This document shows, piece after piece, positions 55,968 to 64,000 of a stretch of 64,000 nucleotides of DNA. The translations under genes and the position numbers were made by a program. Origin of the DNA: Rhodoferax sp. BAB1 (GTDB taxonomy: Bacteria; Pseudomonadota; Gammaproteobacteria; Burkholderiales; Burkholderiaceae_C); assembly GCF_013334205.1 (NCBI RefSeq), contig NZ_CP054424.1:1942001-2006000 (forward strand). The letters are read 5' to 3'. Below the pieces are notes generated by a model. It was not told the DNA's origin and searched no databases. It worked only from the letters and a program-made list of their open reading frames with translations. The stretch's first letter is position 1; each line of letters starts with the position of its first letter.

Positions 55968-56600
55968 TCAGTGCAAATGTCGCGGTTTGCGACCACCCCC
56001 GTGGCCCCCGCCGCCATGCCCACCACCGGAACCGCGGGGTGGCTTGCCCAGTTCCAGCGAGTTGACCAGCGAGTCGAAACGCTGGCTGAACAGGCGATCG
56101 ATCTCACCCACCACACCAGCCAGTTCGGAGGCATCGAAGTGTCGCTCCATCAGGCTGATCATGTCCTGCACCAGCAGGTCGCGCTGCACCTGCATGATGG
56201 CCGCCGGATTGGGACCGACAAAAAGCATCATGAAATCGTCGCGTGACTGCGCATCGGGCTCGGCCTCGTCCTCGTCAAACTCGGTGTCGTAGAAAGTGAC
56301 CTCGATGGCGGCACCGGCCTGGGACAGCTCATTGAGATTCATGCACATCTCGTCGAGCGACTGGCGGAAGTCCTCGCCCCCGATCACCGTCCAGCACAGC
56401 TGCAGCAGCTGCTCCTGCGCGTCGAAGCGTATACCGGGCTCATCCTCGTAGTGGCTGTGGGAGCCATCGGCCAATGAACGGGCTCCGGCGTATTTCCACA
56501 AGGGCTTGAGCGCTTCCTGCAGCTGGTCGAAACCGACCTCCGGACGCAGGAGCACCTGGCCATGCACATGGATTTCAAAAGGGGTGTTGTAGCTTGCCAT
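55968..56600 (-). CDS. DUF6806-like protein with Gly/His-rich tail
   Basis: A 210-residue cytoplasmic protein of unknown function. It starts MASYNTPFEIHVHGQVLLRP and has an acidic, compact body (DEMCMNLNELSQAGAAIEVT, DTEFDEDEAEPDAQSRDDF, MMLFVGPNPAAIMQVQRDLL) and a tail rich in Gly and His (GGGHGGGGHGGGRKPRHLH). I assign it to the burkholderial DUF6806 family from memory and with moderate certainty. The tail could bind a metal or simply be a low-complexity end. It lies 89 nt upstream of mshE on the same strand but need not be part of the pilus system. Confidence 0.7.
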   Translation of the reverse strand: MASYNTPFEIHVHGQVLLRPEVGFDQLQEALKPLWKYAGARSLADGSHSHYEDEPGIRFDAQEQLLQLCWTVIGGEDFRQSLDEMCMNLNELSQAGAAIEVTFYDTEFDEDEAEPDAQSRDDFMMLFVGPNPAAIMQVQRDLLVQDMISLMERHFDASELAGVVGEIDRLFSQRFDSLVNSLELGKPPRGSGGGHGGGGHGGGRKPRHLH

Positions 56601-56641
56601 GTTGTTCTCTCAGTGCTGCGTTACCGTGTCGCCCCACAAGC

Positions 56642-56704
56642 GCCGGGATCGAACCCGCGCGCGCAGCGCGCTTCGTCATGATCGCCCTTGGGCGTGCCGG
56701 TTCG
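56642..56704. repeat. tRNA-derived fragments in the tRNA-Leu 3' trailer
   Basis: GCCGGGATCGAACC at 56642-56655 is a direct copy of 56746-56759 (T-arm of tRNA-Leu on the minus strand). GGGCGTGCCGGTTCG at 56690-56704 is the exact reverse complement of 56754-56768 in the same tRNA. No full second tRNA can be folded here. Confidence 0.7.
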
Positions 56705-56734
56705 CGAATACCAACCAAACAATATCCTGAAATC

Positions 56735-56826
56735 TGGTGCCTCGAGCCGGGATCGAACCGGCACGCCCCATTTCTGGAAGCGGCGGATTTTAAGTCCGCT
56801 GTGTCTACCAATTTCACCATCGAGGC
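56735..56826 (-). tRNA. tRNA-Leu (anticodon UAA)
   Basis: 92 nt including the encoded CCA (56735-56737). Acceptor GCCTCGA/TCGAGGC, anticodon loop C-T-TAA-A-A in stem GCGGA/TCCGC, long variable arm, and T-arm GCCGG-TTCGATC-CCGGC. Its 3' trailer carries an inverted copy of the T-arm region (56690-56704). Confidence 0.97.
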
Positions 56827-56917
56827 GATGCCGCTCTTGCATTGTCCTGCAAAAGACGTGAGCGACCCAGCCGGACGCAACAGCTGCGCATACGGCCAGT
56901 CCACAGGACACGTGAAA

Positions 56918-56993
56918 TGGAGCGGGAGAAGAGTCTCGAACTCTCGACCTCAACCTTGGCAAGGTTGCGCTCTACCAACTGAGCTACTCCCGC
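56918..56993 (-). tRNA. tRNA-Gly (anticodon GCC), copy 1
   Basis: 76 nt with encoded CCA (56918-56920). Acceptor stem GCGGGAG/CTCCCGC, anticodon loop CTTGCCAAG. It differs from the copy at 57154-57229 by one base pair at acceptor positions 7 and 66 (G-C here, A-T there). Confidence 0.97.
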
Positions 56994-57001
56994 ATGGAGT
57001 C

Positions 57002-57075
57002 TGGAGGCGCGGGCCGGAGTCGAACCGACCTACACGGATTTGCAATCCGGTGCATAACCGCTTTGCTACCGCGCC
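57002..57075 (-). tRNA. tRNA-Cys (anticodon GCA)
   Basis: 74 nt with encoded CCA (57002-57004). Acceptor GGCGCGG/CCGCGCC, anticodon loop TTGCAAA, discriminator U. It lies 8 nt from tRNA-Gly copy 1 and is probably co-transcribed with it. Confidence 0.97.
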
Positions 57076-57120
57076 AGAAATCTGCACGACCGATCAGTGA
57101 ACCGGCCATTCCTTCAATAA

Positions 57121-57146
57121 AAAAGGGAAGCTTTTGCTTCCCTTTT
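57121..57146. terminator. Terminator-like hairpin inside the tRNA cluster
   Basis: AAAAGGGAAGC (57121-57131), loop TTTT, GCTTCCCTTTT (57136-57146); on the minus strand it ends in a T-run. It separates tRNA-Gly copy 2 from the tRNA-Cys/Gly/Leu group, so either part of the transcripts stop here or it serves as a processing site. Confidence 0.75.
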
Positions 57147-57153
57147 CGGAATC

Positions 57154-57229
57154 TGGAGCGGGAAAAGAGTCTCGAACTCTCGACCTCAACCTTGGCAAGG
57201 TTGCGCTCTACCAACTGAGCTATTCCCGC
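57154..57229 (-). tRNA. tRNA-Gly (anticodon GCC), copy 2
   Basis: 76 nt with encoded CCA (57154-57156), acceptor GCGGGAA/TTCCCGC, anticodon loop CTTGCCAAG. It is the first tRNA after the promoter at 57244-57272. Confidence 0.97.
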
Positions 57230-57243
57230 GTTTCAAGCCTCAG

Positions 57244-57272
57244 ATTATAGCGGTATTTTTTTACTTTTGCAA
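57244..57272 (-). promoter_or_regulatory. Strong sigma-70 promoter of the tRNA cluster
   Basis: On the minus strand TTGCAA (57272-57267), a 17-nt spacer and perfect TATAAT (57249-57244). Predicted start near 57237, 8 nt before tRNA-Gly copy 2. Confidence 0.8.
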
Positions 57273-57292
57273 AACACCGCGAAAATTTTCAC

Positions 57293-59728
57293 TCAATGCT
57301 TGATGGCGTCCTGGACCGGTGCCGCAGCCGGTGCCACCGGCGCGGCGACGGCCGGCTCCTCGTCCGGCAAGGGCGTCGGTTTGCGCTCCAGGGCGATGTC
57401 CAGCACCTTGTCGATCCAGCGGACCGGCACGATGTCCAGACCGCTCTTGACGTTGTCCGGGATCTCCTGCAGATCCTTCACGTTCTCCTCCGGGATCAGC
57501 ACCGTCTTGATGCCACCGCGCAGGGCCGCCAGCAGCTTTTCCTTCAAGCCACCAATGGCCGTGACCTCGCCGCGCAAGGTGATCTCGCCGGTCATGGCCA
57601 CATCACCACGCACGGGAATCCCCGTGAGAGCCGACACCATGGAGGTCGTCATGGCCGCACCGGCGCTCGGGCCGTCCTTGGGCGTGGCGCCGTCGGGCAC
57701 GTGGATGTGCATGTCGCGCTTCTCGAAGTACGCGTCCGGGATGCCAAGCTGGCGGGAGCGGCTGCGCACCACGGTGCGGGCGGCCTCGACCGACTCCTTC
57801 ATCACGTCGCCCAGCGATCCGGTGCGGGTGATCACGCCCTTGCCCGGCATCAGCGCCGTCTCGATGGTGAGCAGATCGCCACCGACCTCGGTCCAGGCTA
57901 GGCCCACGACCTGCCCCACCTGGTTCTGCTCTTCGGCACGGCCATAGCTGTACTTGCGCACGCCCAGATAGTCGTTGAGGTTCTCGGCCGAAACCTTGAC
58001 CAGAGGCTGCAATTTCTTGAGCTGCAGGCCCTTCACCACCTTGCGGCAGATCTTGGAGATCTCGCGCTCCAGTGAGCGCACGCCGGCCTCCCGCGTGTAA
58101 TAACGCACGATGTCGCGCAGGGCGTCCTCGGCGATCAGCAGCTCTTCTTCCTTGACGCCATTGTTCTTCAGCTGCTTGGGCAGCAGGTAACGCTGGGCGA
58201 TGTTGACCTTCTCGTCCTCGGTGTAACCCGACAGGCGGATCACTTCCATTCGGTCCAGCAGAGCCGGCGGGATGTTCATGGAATTGGAGGTGGCCACGAA
58301 CATGACATCGCTCAGGTCGAAGTCGACCTCCACGTAGTGGTCGCCGAATTTGTTGTTCTGCTCGGGGTCCAGCACCTCCAGCAAGGCGCTCGACGGATCA
58401 CCGCGGAAGTCCGTACCCAGCTTGTCGATCTCGTCCAGCAGGAACAGCGGATTGCGCGTGCCGGCCTTGGTCAGGCTCTGCAGCACCTTGCCCGGCATGG
58501 CACCGATGTAGGTACGGCGGTGGCCACGGATCTCGGCTTCGTCGCGCATGCCACCCAGGGCCATGCGCACGTACTTGCGACCGGTGGCCTTGGCCACCGA
58601 CTGCCCCAGCGAGGTCTTGCCCACGCCCGGGGGCCCCACCAGGCACAGGATGGGCGCCTTGACCTTGTCCACACGCTGCTGCACAGCGAGGTATTCCAGG
58701 ATGCGGTCCTTGACCTTTTCCAGGCCGAAATGGTCCTCGTTCAGCACGTCCTCGGCATTGGCCAGGTCGTGCTTGATCTTGGTCTTCTTGCTCCAGGGCA
58801 GGCCGACCAGGGTGTCGATGTAGTTGCGCACCACGGTAGCCTCGGCCGACATGGGCGACATGAGCTTGAGTTTCTTGAGCTCGTTCTCGGCCTTTTTCCG
58901 GGCCTCAGCGGGCATCTTGGCGGCCTTGATCTTCTTCTCGATCTCTTCGATGTCGGCGCCGTCCTCGCCCTCGCCCAGTTCCTTCTGGATGGCCTTGACC
59001 TGTTCGTTGAGATAGAAGTCGCGCTGGTTCTTCTCCATCTGACGCTTGACGCGGCCACGGATGCGCTTGTCGACGTTGAGGATGTCGACCTCACGCTCGA
59101 TCTGCTCGAACAGGTTCTCCAGGCGGGCCTTGATGTCGGACAGGCCCAGCACCGCCTGCTTGTTCTCCAGCTTGAGCGGAAGATGGGCGGCAATGGTGTC
59201 GGCCAGCCGGCCCGGATCGTCGATGCTGGAGATCGAGGTCAGGATCTCGGGCGGGATCTTCTTGTTGAGCTTGACGTACTGGTCGAACTGCTGCATCACG
59301 GCGCGACGCAGGGCTTCGATCTCGCTGGTCTGCTTGTGCTCGCCGGCACCCGCTTCTTCCGGCGCCTGGACTGGCATCACGGTGGCCGTGAAGTGCGTCT
59401 CGCCTTCGATGATCTTGTCGACCAGGGCACGCTGCTGGCCCTCGACCAGCACCTTGACGGTACCGTCGGGCAGCTTGAGCATCTGCAGGATGGTGGACAC
59501 GCAGCCGACCTCGAACATGTCGGAGACCTGCGGCTCATCCTTGGCCGCCGCTTTCTGTGCGACCAGCATGATGCGGCGCTCGGCCTCCATGGCCGATTCG
59601 AGCGCCTTGATGCTCTTGGGGCGACCCACGAAGAGCGGGATCACCATGTGCGGGAAGATCACGACATCGCGCAGCGGCAGCAGCGGCAACTCGATGGGGG
59701 TGGCAGGCAGAGGGGTATGACCGGACAT
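57293..59728 (-). CDS. lon: ATP-dependent protease Lon
   Basis: An 811-residue LonA protease. The N-terminal LAN domain (LPLLPLRDVVIFPHMVIPLFVGR) recognises substrates, the AAA+ module has Walker A GPPGVGKTSLG and Walker B LFLLDEIDKLG, and the protease domain has the catalytic Ser in DGPSAGAAM with the Lys further on (IGGLKEKLLAA). It degrades misfolded and regulatory proteins. A sigma-32-like promoter lies 27-54 nt upstream. It ends 63 nt before the first tRNA of the cluster; the C-terminus has a Pro/Ala tail. Confidence 0.98.
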   Translation of the reverse strand: MSGHTPLPATPIELPLLPLRDVVIFPHMVIPLFVGRPKSIKALESAMEAERRIMLVAQKAAAKDEPQVSDMFEVGCVSTILQMLKLPDGTVKVLVEGQQRALVDKIIEGETHFTATVMPVQAPEEAGAGEHKQTSEIEALRRAVMQQFDQYVKLNKKIPPEILTSISSIDDPGRLADTIAAHLPLKLENKQAVLGLSDIKARLENLFEQIEREVDILNVDKRIRGRVKRQMEKNQRDFYLNEQVKAIQKELGEGEDGADIEEIEKKIKAAKMPAEARKKAENELKKLKLMSPMSAEATVVRNYIDTLVGLPWSKKTKIKHDLANAEDVLNEDHFGLEKVKDRILEYLAVQQRVDKVKAPILCLVGPPGVGKTSLGQSVAKATGRKYVRMALGGMRDEAEIRGHRRTYIGAMPGKVLQSLTKAGTRNPLFLLDEIDKLGTDFRGDPSSALLEVLDPEQNNKFGDHYVEVDFDLSDVMFVATSNSMNIPPALLDRMEVIRLSGYTEDEKVNIAQRYLLPKQLKNNGVKEEELLIAEDALRDIVRYYTREAGVRSLEREISKICRKVVKGLQLKKLQPLVKVSAENLNDYLGVRKYSYGRAEEQNQVGQVVGLAWTEVGGDLLTIETALMPGKGVITRTGSLGDVMKESVEAARTVVRSRSRQLGIPDAYFEKRDMHIHVPDGATPKDGPSAGAAMTTSMVSALTGIPVRGDVAMTGEITLRGEVTAIGGLKEKLLAALRGGIKTVLIPEENVKDLQEIPDNVKSGLDIVPVRWIDKVLDIALERKPTPLPDEEPAVAAPVAPAAAPVQDAIKH

Positions 59729-59754
59729 GGGTGAACCTTTAATTGACCTGTTGA

Positions 59755-59782
59755 ATATGGATGGCGAATGGAAATTTTCAAC
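59755..59782 (-). promoter_or_regulatory. Sigma-32-like (heat-shock) promoter of lon
   Basis: On the minus strand GTTGAAA (59782-59776), 13-nt spacer, ATCCATAT (59762-59755), against the consensus CTTGAAA / CCCCATnT. The predicted start is about 20 nt before the lon ATG. Confidence 0.55.
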
Positions 59783-59849
59783 CCGGCTTCGATTATGAGA
59801 CGGGCTGTTAGGTCAAATCCATGAAGGTGGGGCAGGAAAACCCGCTGGT

Positions 59850-61115
<1,266 letters not shown>

Positions 61116-61215
61116 GGGAGGAACGCCTTTTCGGGATTTACCGAATCTATGATAACCAAGCGGCGCCGGCCCCGACCATGGGACTGGCGCCAGAAAACAA
61201 CAGGGCCCTGCCCTC

Positions 61216-61848
61216 TCAGGGCCGCTTGGCGATGACCTGGTCGACCAGGCCGTAGTCCTTGGCCTCGTCCGCCGAGAGGTAATAGTCCCGCTCGGTGTCG
61301 CGCTCAATCTTGTCCAACGGCTGGCCGGTACGCTCGGCCAGAATCTTGTTGAGCTGCTCGCGGGTCTTGAGGATCTCGCGGGCATGGATCTCGATCTCGG
61401 TGGCCTGGCCCTGGGTCCCGCCCAGGGGCTGGTGGATCATGACCTTGGAATTGGGCAGCGAGAAACGCTTGCCCTTGGCGCCCGCGGCCAGCAGGAAAGC
61501 GCCCATGCTGGCGGCCATGCCCACGCAGAGCGTGGACACATCGGGCTTGATGAAATTCATGGTGTCGAAGATCGCCATGCCGGCACTCACCGAGCCGCCG
61601 GGCGAGTTGATGTAGAAGGAGATGTCCTTGTCCGGGTTCTCGCTTTCCAGGAACAGCAGCTGGGCCACCACCAGGTTGGCGGTCTGGTCGTTAACCGGAC
61701 CGACCAGGAAGACCACTCGCTCTTTCAGCAGGCGCGAGTAGATGTCGTAGGAACGCTCACCGCGACCGGACTGTTCGATCACCATCGGGATCATGCCGAG
61801 GGCCTGGGTGTCCAGGGCGCCGTTGTAGGCAGGGTTGCGCAAGTTCAT
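61216..61848 (-). CDS. clpP: ATP-dependent Clp protease proteolytic subunit
   Basis: A 210-residue serine protease that forms the tetradecameric barrel used by ClpX and ClpA. Catalytic Ser114 (GMAASMGAF) and His140 (VMIHQPLGG) are clear. The N-terminal part before [23 protein letters not shown] would be the propeptide. ATG at 61848 with GGAGAG upstream. A sigma-32-like promoter lies about 51-78 nt upstream. Order tig-clpP-clpX-lon is classic. Confidence 0.98.
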   Translation of the reverse strand: MNLRNPAYNGALDTQALGMIPMVIEQSGRGERSYDIYSRLLKERVVFLVGPVNDQTANLVVAQLLFLESENPDKDISFYINSPGGSVSAGMAIFDTMNFIKPDVSTLCVGMAASMGAFLLAAGAKGKRFSLPNSKVMIHQPLGGTQGQATEIEIHAREILKTREQLNKILAERTGQPLDKIERDTERDYYLSADEAKDYGLVDQVIAKRP

Positions 61849-61898
61849 GTTCTCTCCAAATATGGGTCTACTTTACCGAAAATATCGGTCCCCAATGC

Positions 61899-61926
61899 AA
61901 ATGGGGCCTGCCGCCCGGACCACAAG
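61899..61926 (-). promoter_or_regulatory. Sigma-32-like (heat-shock) promoter of clpP
   Basis: On the minus strand CTTGTGG (61926-61920), 13-nt spacer, CCCCATTT (61906-61899). The -10 element matches CCCCATnT perfectly and the spacer is ideal. The predicted start is about 43 nt before the clpP ATG. Confidence 0.65.
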
Positions 61927-61962
61927 CCCGAACGCCTAGCCCCACTTGCCACGGTGCCTGAA

Positions 61963-63273
61963 TCAGGCCTGGCCCATCAGTTCGTCGAAGGAAATAGCCT
62001 TCACGCTCACCTTGGCCTTGGACAGCACGAAGTCGGTGACGTTGTTCTCGATCACCACGGCTTCGACTTCGGCCATGCGGCGGTTGTCACCCAGGTACCA
62101 GCGCTTCACGTCTTCCGGCCGCTCGTAGCTGGCAGCCAGTTCGTCCACGTGGGCCTTGATCTGATCGGGCGTGGCGTGCAGGTTGTTGACGCGCACCAGC
62201 TCAGCCACCACCAGGCCCAGGCGCACACGGCGCTCGGCCTGCTGCTGGAACATCTCACCGGGAATCGGGGCCTTGTCGGCATCCTTGATGCCGCGCTGCT
62301 TGAGGTCGGCACGGGCGCCCTCGACCATGCGGTCGATCTCGGCCTGCACGATGGACTTGGGCAGATCGAGTTCGGCCTTGGCCACCAGGGCGTCCATGAC
62401 GGCCTGCTTGTTGCGGGCGGCCAGGCGCGACTTGACCTCGCGCTCCAGGTTCTTCTTGATGTCGGCGTTCAGGGCCGCCACGGTGCCTTCGGCCACGCCC
62501 AGGGACTTGGCCAGCGCATCGTTGACTTCGGGCAGGTGGGCGGCTTCGATCTTCTTGATGGTCACCAGGAAGTCGGCAGTCTTGCCGGCCACATCCTGAC
62601 CGTGGTAATCGGCCGGGAAGGCCAGCGGGAAGGTCTTGCTCTCGCCCGACTTCATGCCGCGCACGGCCTCCTCGAATTCCTTGAGCATCTGGCCTTCGCC
62701 GACCAGGAACTGGAAGTCGTCGGCCTTGCCGCCGGCAAAGGGTTCACCGTCGATCTTGCCTTCGAAGTCCACCGTCACGCGGTCACCATCCTGGGCGGAT
62801 GCATCGGCAGCACGCTGGGCGAAGGTGCGACGCTGCTTGCGCAGGATATCCAGGGTCTTCTGGATGGCGCCCTCGCTGACCTCGGAGCTCAGCTTCTCGA
62901 TCTCGGCCCCGGCCAGGTCACCCATCTTGACTTCCGGGTAGACCTCGAACACGGCATCGAAGCTCACCTCGCCGGCCGGTGCGCCTTCCTTCTCGGTGAT
63001 GCTGGGCTGGCCAGCCACGCGCAGCTTGGCTTCATTGGCGGCCAGGGCAAAGGCTTCGCCGACCTTGTCGTTCAGCACTTCGTAGTGCACGGAATAGCCG
63101 TAGCGCTGGGTCACCACGTTCATCGGCACCTTGCCGGGGCGGAAACCGTCCATCTTGACGGTACGGGCCAGCTTCTTGAGGCGCGTCTCGACTTCGGACT
63201 GGATGACTGCCAGCGGCAGGCTCAGGGTGATCTTGCGCTCGAGCTTTTCGAGGGTTTCAACGGTAACGGCCAT
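61963..63273 (-). CDS. tig: Trigger factor (ribosome-bound chaperone)
   Basis: A 436-residue peptidyl-prolyl isomerase and chaperone. The ribosome-binding signature lies in MDGFRPGKVPMNVVTQRYG near the N-terminus, the FKBP-type domain is in the middle (DGDRVTVDFEGKIDGEPFAGG), and a helical C-terminal cradle follows. ATG at 63273. tRNA-Leu(UAG) lies 62 nt upstream on the same strand; clpP follows after 114 nt, with its own promoter in the gap. Confidence 0.97.
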   Translation of the reverse strand: MAVTVETLEKLERKITLSLPLAVIQSEVETRLKKLARTVKMDGFRPGKVPMNVVTQRYGYSVHYEVLNDKVGEAFALAANEAKLRVAGQPSITEKEGAPAGEVSFDAVFEVYPEVKMGDLAGAEIEKLSSEVSEGAIQKTLDILRKQRRTFAQRAADASAQDGDRVTVDFEGKIDGEPFAGGKADDFQFLVGEGQMLKEFEEAVRGMKSGESKTFPLAFPADYHGQDVAGKTADFLVTIKKIEAAHLPEVNDALAKSLGVAEGTVAALNADIKKNLEREVKSRLAARNKQAVMDALVAKAELDLPKSIVQAEIDRMVEGARADLKQRGIKDADKAPIPGEMFQQQAERRVRLGLVVAELVRVNNLHATPDQIKAHVDELAASYERPEDVKRWYLGDNRRMAEVEAVVIENNVTDFVLSKAKVSVKAISFDELMGQA

Positions 63274-63334
63274 GATGACTCACTCCAATCAATTCAAAAA
63301 CGGGGTCGGCCCACAGGCTGGGCTGCGGCCGGAC

Positions 63335-63421
63335 TGGTGCGCGGGGGGGGACTCGAACCCCCACACCATTGCTGGCGTCAGGACCTAAACCTGGTGCGTC
63401 TACCAATTTCGCCACCCGCGC
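63335..63421 (-). tRNA. tRNA-Leu (anticodon UAG)
   Basis: 87 nt with encoded CCA (63335-63337). Acceptor GCGCGGG/CCCGCGC, anticodon loop T-T-TAG-G-T, long variable arm, and T-arm with TTCGAGT. It lies just upstream of tig, as in related genomes. Confidence 0.97.
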
Positions 63422-63526
63422 GGGTCCAAACAAAAGGGGAGGTCCGACAGACCTCCCCATGAAATCGGTCAACCGGGCATTTTAACCCGGCCAGGAGACC
63501 GCCGTTTCATCTCATACCAGGCAACA

Positions 63527-63712
63527 CCGGTGCCTCGCGTTTCACACGGAACCACGCGGGTCTCGCACTGCGTGCGACCCGCTTTGCGGCCTCAAGGTAA
63601 CGCCGGTGTTTCGCGCTTCACGCGAAACCATGCGGGTCCGGCGCTTTGCGCCAGCCCCGCGGGCGGACTCATGGAGATGCCGGTGTTCCGCGTTTCACGC
63701 GGAACCATGCGG
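63527..63712. repeat. Three imperfect repeats, 76-77 bp period, derived from the RND 3' end
   Basis: Conserved cores of about 34 bp start at 63527, 63603 and 63680, each beginning CCGGTG and ending with CATGCGG or CACGCGG. Copies 2 and 3 contain a hairpin (TTTCGCG/CGCGAAA and CCGCG/CGCGG). Copy 3 is inside the RND gene and, read on the minus strand, encodes AWFRVKR near its C-terminus; copies 1 and 2 keep the same AWFRVKR frame after the stop. No gene is called in 63422-63668; a 26-codon open frame (63592-63672) begins on the RND stop (ATGA). Confidence 0.8.
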
Positions 63713-64000
63713 CATACATCGCCGGCAGGGCCAGCAAGGTCAGCACGGTGGCGACGATCAGGCCGCCCATGATGGCCACGGCCATGGGGCCCCAGAACAC
63801 GGAGCGTGACAACGGGATCATGGCCAGCACGGCGGCGGCGGCGGTCAGCACGATGGGGCGCAGCCGGCGTACCGCGGACTCCACGATGGCGTCCCAGGCC
63901 GGCACGCCGGCGGCGCGGTCCTGCTCGATCTGGTCGATCAGGATCACCGAGTTGCGCTGGATCATGCCCATCAGGGCGATCACCCCCAGCAGGGCCACGA
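63669..64000 (-). CDS. RND efflux transporter, C-terminal end (5' part outside window)
   Basis: The visible 110 or so residues are the last membrane helices of an AcrB/CusA-type RND pump: LLGVIALMGMIQRNSVILIDQIEQDRAAG (the TM11-like segment after the second docking part), RLRPIVLTAAAAVLAMIPL and AVAIMGGLIVATVLTLLALPAMYAAWF. Asn and Asp in RNSVILIDQIEQD fit the HAE1/HAE2 branches; metal versus drug specificity cannot be told from this end. The gene enters from beyond the right edge. Its last codons lie in the 76-77 bp repeat. Confidence 0.9.
   Translation of the reverse strand, partial: VALLGVIALMGMIQRNSVILIDQIEQDRAAGVPAWDAIVESAVRRLRPIVLTAAAAVLAMIPLSRSVFWGPMAVAIMGGLIVATVLTLLALPAMYAAWFRVKRGTPASP

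Noticed and set aside
56601..57292. Genomic island or prophage integrated at the tRNA cluster
   Set aside because: tRNA-like fragments are present, but no integrase, direct att repeats around foreign genes or composition change is seen in the window.
63427..63668. CRISPR array
   Set aside because: Only three imperfect copies with diverged 40-bp intervals, no constant repeat and no cas genes.
63592..63672. 26-codon frame overlapping the RND stop as a real gene
   Set aside because: It is explained by the tandem copy of the RND gene end; no ribosome-binding or conservation evidence beyond the repeat.

Overview
This window is GC-rich, gene-dense proteobacterial chromosome. The gene content points to Burkholderiales, most likely Comamonadaceae: an EarP / Arg32-type EF-P pair, a polyhydroxyalkanoate phasin with PhaR-type operators, a monomeric isocitrate dehydrogenase, an MSHA-type pilus cluster and the tig-clpP-clpX-lon block behind a tRNA-Leu gene. 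No rRNA, CRISPR array, transposase or prophage was found. The assignment rests on protein families and gene order, not on a database search.

Layout. 1-4278: uvrC (cut by the window edge), sbcB and earP. 4425-8414: efp, then a three-gene co-directional set of AMP/thymidine phosphorylase-like, short PRPP-synthetase-like and LOG-family proteins. 8374-11594: MFS transporter, rmuC and a divergent MarR regulator with an operator-like palindrome. 11656-17601: CPA2 antiporter overlapping ybdK, then a leftward set of thioesterase, nitroreductase, NhaD antiporter and 2-hydroxyacid dehydrogenase. 17707-18557: phasin gene with its operators, followed by a candidate small RNA. 18556-27348: patatin-like lipoprotein and orphan FbpA around a Fur box, clpS-clpA, DUF192, icd, sodB. 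27398-32872: xseA, then exbB-exbD-lpxK-trm112-kdsB and adk. 32927-37680: DUF6152/DUF6644 pair, asparaginase, lexA with two LexA boxes and a small downstream gene, 2-hydroxyacid dehydrogenase, GST. 37799-44144: fatty-acid/acyl-CoA genes (3-hydroxyacyl-CoA dehydrogenase, enoyl-CoA hydratase, Crp-type regulator, APH-like kinase, acyl-CoA dehydrogenase) and a second GST. 44161-55878: HD-GYP protein plus mshN, M, L, K, J, a PilN-like gene, mshI, the major pilin, mshG and mshE, all leftward. 55968-57272: DUF6806-like gene and four tRNA genes under one strong promoter. 57293-63421: lon, clpX, clpP, tig and tRNA-Leu(UAG). 63527-64000: a repeat and the 3' end of an RND pump gene.

How the parts work together. 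EarP rhamnosylates Arg32 of the EF-P encoded next to it. The phosphorylase, PRPP-synthetase-like and LOG proteins all act on, or near, ribose phosphates of nucleotides and look like a nucleotide-turnover module. The pilus motor MshE carries two c-di-GMP-binding MshEN repeats, and an HD-GYP gene (c-di-GMP phosphodiesterase family) closes the same gene run. ClpS-ClpA, ClpXP, Lon and trigger factor form most of a protein quality-control set, and two units have sigma-32-like promoters.

The most novel-looking items are the candidate small RNA behind the phasin gene (18445-18557), the nucleotide-turnover operon (5058-8414), the 76-77 bp repeat that copies the 3' end of the RND gene (63527-63712), and the inverted copy of the tRNA-Leu T-arm region in its own 3' trailer (56690-56768).
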